Below are positions 6,509-9,917 of a stretch of DNA of 9,917 nt, one piece after another. The stretch is taken from NCBI GenBank assembly GCA_003819755.1, contig RPQK01000225.1, forward strand, positions 1-9,917, read 5' to 3'. This stretch comes from Acidobacteriota bacterium. GTDB lineage: Bacteria > Acidobacteriota > UBA6911 > RPQK01. The notes below the pieces were generated by a model that saw only the letters and a program-made list of their open reading frames with translations, was not told the origin of the DNA and ran no database searches. Numbering within the stretch: position 1 is the first letter of the stretch; each line of letters starts with the position of its first letter. The translations under genes were made by a program, and so were the position numbers.

Positions 6509-6583
6509 TTTGTCCACGAACCAACACGAACTAACAGGAACCAATCCTCGGTTGGTGTTAGTTCGTGTTGGTTCGTGGACAAA
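6509..6583. repeat. CGAA-type dispersed palindrome, copy 2, between atpD and atpC
   Basis: Bases 6509-6536 and 6556-6583 are perfect 28-nt inverted repeats around a 19-nt loop that has its own small stem (CCAA 6541-6544 with TTGG 6552-6555). The left arm starts TTTGTCCACGAACCAACACG and shares its core with the copy at 101-168. As there, the arm is a series of 10-bp units (CCAACACGAA, CTAACAGGAA). It lies in the 94-nt gap between atpD and atpC, so the operon mRNA must carry it as a long hairpin just before the atpC ribosome site. Confidence 0.92.
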
Positions 6584-6591
6584 TAGTTGCT

Positions 6592-8016
6592 TTAGGCGGC
6601 CTCGTCGCGCAGTTTCTGTGCTTTCTCCAACGCTTCTTCAATGCCGCCGACCATGAAAAAGGCCTGTTCCGGGATCTCGTCGTGTTTCCCTTCAGCCAGT
6701 TCCTTGAAACCCCGCACCGTGTCCGCAATCGGTACGTACTTGCCCTTCAGGCCGGTGAACTGCTCGGCCACGTAAAACGGCTGCGAGAAGAACTTCTGGA
6801 TCTTGCGGGCACGGGAAACTGTCAGCTTGTCGTCTTCGGATAACTCGTCGATTCCCAGAATCGCGATGATGTCCTGCAGCTCGCGATACCGCTGCAGGAT
6901 TCGCTGAACGGTGCGTGCTGTCGTGTAGTGTTCCTCCCCGATGATTCGGGGATCGAGGATCCGACTGGTCGAGGCGAGCGGGTCCACGGCCGGGTAGATG
7001 CCCTGCTCCATGATCTTGCGTTCGAGGTTCGTGGTGGCGTCCAGGTGAGCGAAGGTCGTCGCCGGCGCCGGGTCGGTGTAATCATCCGCCGGCACGTAAA
7101 TAGCCTGGATGGAAGTGATCGACCCCTTCTTGGTTGTCGTGATCCGCTCCTGGAGCTCACCCATTTCAGTGGCCAGATTCGGCTGATAGCCGACCGCCGA
7201 AGGCATTCGGCCGAGAAGCGCCGAGACTTCCGACCCCGCCTGAGTGAACCGGAAGATGTTGTCGATAAACAGGAGCACGTCCTGGCCTTCCTCGTCGCGG
7301 AAGTACTCCGCCACCGTCAGACCAGAGAGCGCAACTCTCAGGCGCGCACCCGGCGGCTCAGTCATCTGACCGTAAACCAGGGCGGATTTGCTGATAACGC
7401 CCGACTCGTTCATCTCGATCCAGAGGTCGTTCCCCTCACGAGTTCGTTCGCCGACTCCCGCGAAGACCGAGAACACTCCGTGCTGAGTCGCGATCCGGTT
7501 GATCAGCTCCATGATGATGACGGTCTTGCCCACTCCCGCGCCGCCAAACAGGCCGATCTTTCCGCCGCGGGCGAAGGGCTCGATCAGATCGATCACCTTG
7601 ATCCCGGTCTCAAGCATCTCCGTCTCGGTGCTCTGGTCCTCAAAGGAAGGTGCCGGACGGTGAATCGGATAGCGTTTCTCGGAGTTGACCGGCCCCTTCT
7701 TGTCGACCGGCTCTCCCAAAACGTTAATGACTCGCCCGAGTGTCTGCCGCCCGACTGGAACAGAAATGGGGGCTCCCGTGTCGATGGCCTTCATCCCACG
7801 GATGACGCCGTCAGTCGGCTCCATCGACACACATTTGACCACGCCTTCACCCAGGTGCTGGGCCACTTCCAAGGTAATGTCGATAGGAAAAGGAGTCTCG
7901 AATCCCTCGCTCACCACCTTGATCGCACTGTAAATCGGGGGTACGTGACCAGATTCGAACTGGACATCGATAGTCGGCCCGATAACCTGCAGTACTTTTC
8001 CGACCGCTTCTGCCAT
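6592..8016 (-). CDS. atpD: F1F0 ATP synthase subunit beta
   Basis: A 474-residue catalytic beta subunit of F1, of normal length. Walker A is GGAGVGKT at 158-165, the catalytic glutamate is Glu190 in GERTREG, Walker B is VLLFID at 247-252 and ALVYGQMTEPPGAR is intact. The regulatory DELSEED loop reads DELSEDD at 390-396, a conservative change. The N-terminal beta-barrel domain (GKVLQVIGPTIDVQF) starts right after the chosen ATG. An in-frame GTG at 8037 overlaps the atpG stop, but the ATG at 8016 has a strong ribosome site 10 nt before it and matches the family start. The start is 17 nt after the atpG stop, so translation is probably coupled. With alpha it forms the three catalytic interfaces that make ATP from the proton or sodium gradient. 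Confidence 0.98.
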   Translation of the reverse strand: MAEAVGKVLQVIGPTIDVQFESGHVPPIYSAIKVVSEGFETPFPIDITLEVAQHLGEGVVKCVSMEPTDGVIRGMKAIDTGAPISVPVGRQTLGRVINVLGEPVDKKGPVNSEKRYPIHRPAPSFEDQSTETEMLETGIKVIDLIEPFARGGKIGLFGGAGVGKTVIIMELINRIATQHGVFSVFAGVGERTREGNDLWIEMNESGVISKSALVYGQMTEPPGARLRVALSGLTVAEYFRDEEGQDVLLFIDNIFRFTQAGSEVSALLGRMPSAVGYQPNLATEMGELQERITTTKKGSITSIQAIYVPADDYTDPAPATTFAHLDATTNLERKIMEQGIYPAVDPLASTSRILDPRIIGEEHYTTARTVQRILQRYRELQDIIAILGIDELSEDDKLTVSRARKIQKFFSQPFYVAEQFTGLKGKYVPIADTVRGFKELAEGKHDEIPEQAFFMVGGIEEALEKAQKLRDEAA

Positions 8017-8026
8017 TTGTCTCGTG

Positions 8027-8032
8027 CTCCTC
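8027..8032 (-). promoter_or_regulatory. Shine-Dalgarno site fixing the atpD start
   Basis: GAGGAG on the minus strand lies 10 nt before the ATG at 8016 and one base after the atpG stop codon. It lies downstream of the alternative GTG at 8037, which supports the ATG as start and suggests coupling of atpG and atpD translation. Confidence 0.8.
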
Positions 8033-8033
8033 G

Positions 8034-8903
8034 TCACCCAGCCAGGGCTTCTGCCCCGCTGACGATCTCAATAAGCTCTTTAGTAATGGACGCCTGACGC
8101 ATTCGGTTCATTCGCAAGGTCAAACTTCCGATCATGTCCTCGGCGTTCCTGGTGGCCGAGTCCATCGCCGTCATCCGGGCGCCGTGCTCTGCGGCTTCTG
8201 ATTCAAGCATGGCTCTGAAAATCTGTGTCTCCACATGTTTCGGCAGGAGACGATCGAAAATTACGGCCGGAGGCTGCTCATAAATGTAGTCGAGGAAAAC
8301 CTCCTGCCCCTTGGGTTCGAGCCGGCGAATGGGCAGCAGGGGCTCGATCAGGAGCCGCTGCTGGATAACTGACTTGAACTCGTTGTAGACAATCTGAACC
8401 GAATCCAGCTCGCTGTTGACGTAATAGTCCACGATCGCCTGAGCAATCTCCTGGGCATAGGGGTAGCTCACGCTGCTGCTGATATTCAGGTACTGATGTT
8501 TGATGGGCCACGGACGCTTCCCGAACCAGTCGACCCCTTTTCGGCCCAGGAGGGAAAGAGTCAGGCTCTTGTTGGCGGCGTCACTCTCAATGAAGCGAAC
8601 GGCACCCCGGATGATGTTCGAATTGAACGCCCCGCACAGTCCCTTGTCGCTTGTCACCACCACCAGCATGATTCGCTGGTTGTCCCGCTCGGCAAGCAGC
8701 GGGTGAGAGGACGGATCCACCCGGGTCGCCAGGGAATTCAGGACGGCCAGCATGCGGTTGGCGTAAGGACGCGCCGAGAAGATCCGGTCCTGGGCTCGTC
8801 GCAGCTTGGAGGCCGATACGAACTTCATGGCCCGGGTAATCTGCCGGATATTCTTGACCGACCGTACCCGCCGCCTCAGATCTATTAGGTTTTCGCCTGG
8901 CAT
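8034..8903 (-). CDS. atpG: F1F0 ATP synthase subunit gamma
   Basis: A 289-residue gamma subunit, the rotor shaft of F1, of normal length. The N-terminal helix has the family pattern RRRVRSVKNIRQITRAMKFV followed by SASKLRRAQ. The Rossmann-like middle has VVTSDKGLCGAFNSNI. The C-terminal helix has MTAMDSATRNAEDMI and ends TKELIEIVSGAEAL. The N- and C-terminal helices form the coiled coil inside the alpha/beta hexamer. The start is ATG at 8903, with GGAG only 3 nt upstream, an unusually short spacing. It follows atpA after 64 nt that hold a GC-rich hairpin, and precedes atpD by 17 nt. Confidence 0.97.
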   Translation of the reverse strand: MPGENLIDLRRRVRSVKNIRQITRAMKFVSASKLRRAQDRIFSARPYANRMLAVLNSLATRVDPSSHPLLAERDNQRIMLVVVTSDKGLCGAFNSNIIRGAVRFIESDAANKSLTLSLLGRKGVDWFGKRPWPIKHQYLNISSSVSYPYAQEIAQAIVDYYVNSELDSVQIVYNEFKSVIQQRLLIEPLLPIRRLEPKGQEVFLDYIYEQPPAVIFDRLLPKHVETQIFRAMLESEAAEHGARMTAMDSATRNAEDMIGSLTLRMNRMRQASITKELIEIVSGAEALAG

Positions 8904-8924
8904 AATCTCCGTTAAGGTTAGTCC

Positions 8925-8959
8925 CTGGGAGCGCAGGCGTCTCGCCTGCGCGCTCCCAG
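8925..8959. repeat. GC-rich hairpin between atpA and atpG
   Basis: Bases 8925-8939 pair with 8943-8959 (15 bp with a 2-nt bulge) around the loop TCT. The arm is CTGGGAGCGCAGGCG. It is unlike the CGAA palindromes, so it represents a second repeat type. There is no T tract on the minus strand after the stem, so it is not an obvious terminator. It lies 15 nt before the atpG ribosome site. The tidy palindrome and tight GC-rich stem suggest a dispersed intergenic element, though only one copy is in the window. Confidence 0.85.
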
Positions 8960-8967
8960 CGGGAGTC

Positions 8968-9917
<950 letters not shown>

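Noticed and set aside
6498..6527. Upstream GTG start extending AtpC by ten residues
   Set aside because: The extension starts within the palindromic repeat and has no counterpart in the epsilon family. The ATG at 6497 matches the family start.
6928..8097. A 389-residue plus-strand open frame antisense to atpD
   Set aside because: It is a shadow of the strongly conserved atpD and atpG codons, has no recognisable domain and no ribosome site. High GC makes long antisense frames common.

Overview
The window is bacterial chromosome of fairly high GC. It carries a conserved housekeeping block, the 3' part of an F-type ATP synthase operon followed by a glutamine tRNA, next to an accessory block. 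The accessory block holds a STAND/NACHT-type P-loop NTPase, an exported metallo-beta-lactamase-fold protein and a hybrid sensor kinase. The dispersed CGAA-rich palindromes, the hybrid kinase and the large STAND protein recall Acidobacteriota or a similar soil lineage. That is an inference from style, because no phylogenetic marker was compared.

Layout on the minus strand, read from the right edge: atpA (partial, runs off the window), a GC-rich hairpin, atpG, atpD (17 nt after atpG), a perfect 28-bp-arm palindrome, atpC, tRNA-Gln(CTG) with its own sigma70-like promoter, and a 1041-residue STAND NTPase starting 72 nt after the tRNA. The STAND gene ends 26 bp from the stop of a convergent plus-strand gene for an exported MBL-fold hydrolase. 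That gene is divergent, across 187 bp, from a minus-strand PAS/HisKA_3/HATPase/receiver hybrid kinase. The kinase stop codon abuts a nested palindrome at 35-184 that belongs to the same repeat family as the one between atpD and atpC.

The ATP synthase genes encode the catalytic F1 sector (alpha, gamma, beta, epsilon). The tRNA gene marks the border to accessory genes, and the STAND protein lies directly on the 3' side of the tRNA, a common place for island or defence cargo. No integrase, direct repeat or effector gene is visible, so an island is only a hypothesis. The main points for a second look are the STAND protein with a LysM-like segment near its C-terminus and no visible effector domain, and the palindromes built of about 10-bp units that sit inside the ATP synthase operon and at the end of the kinase gene.
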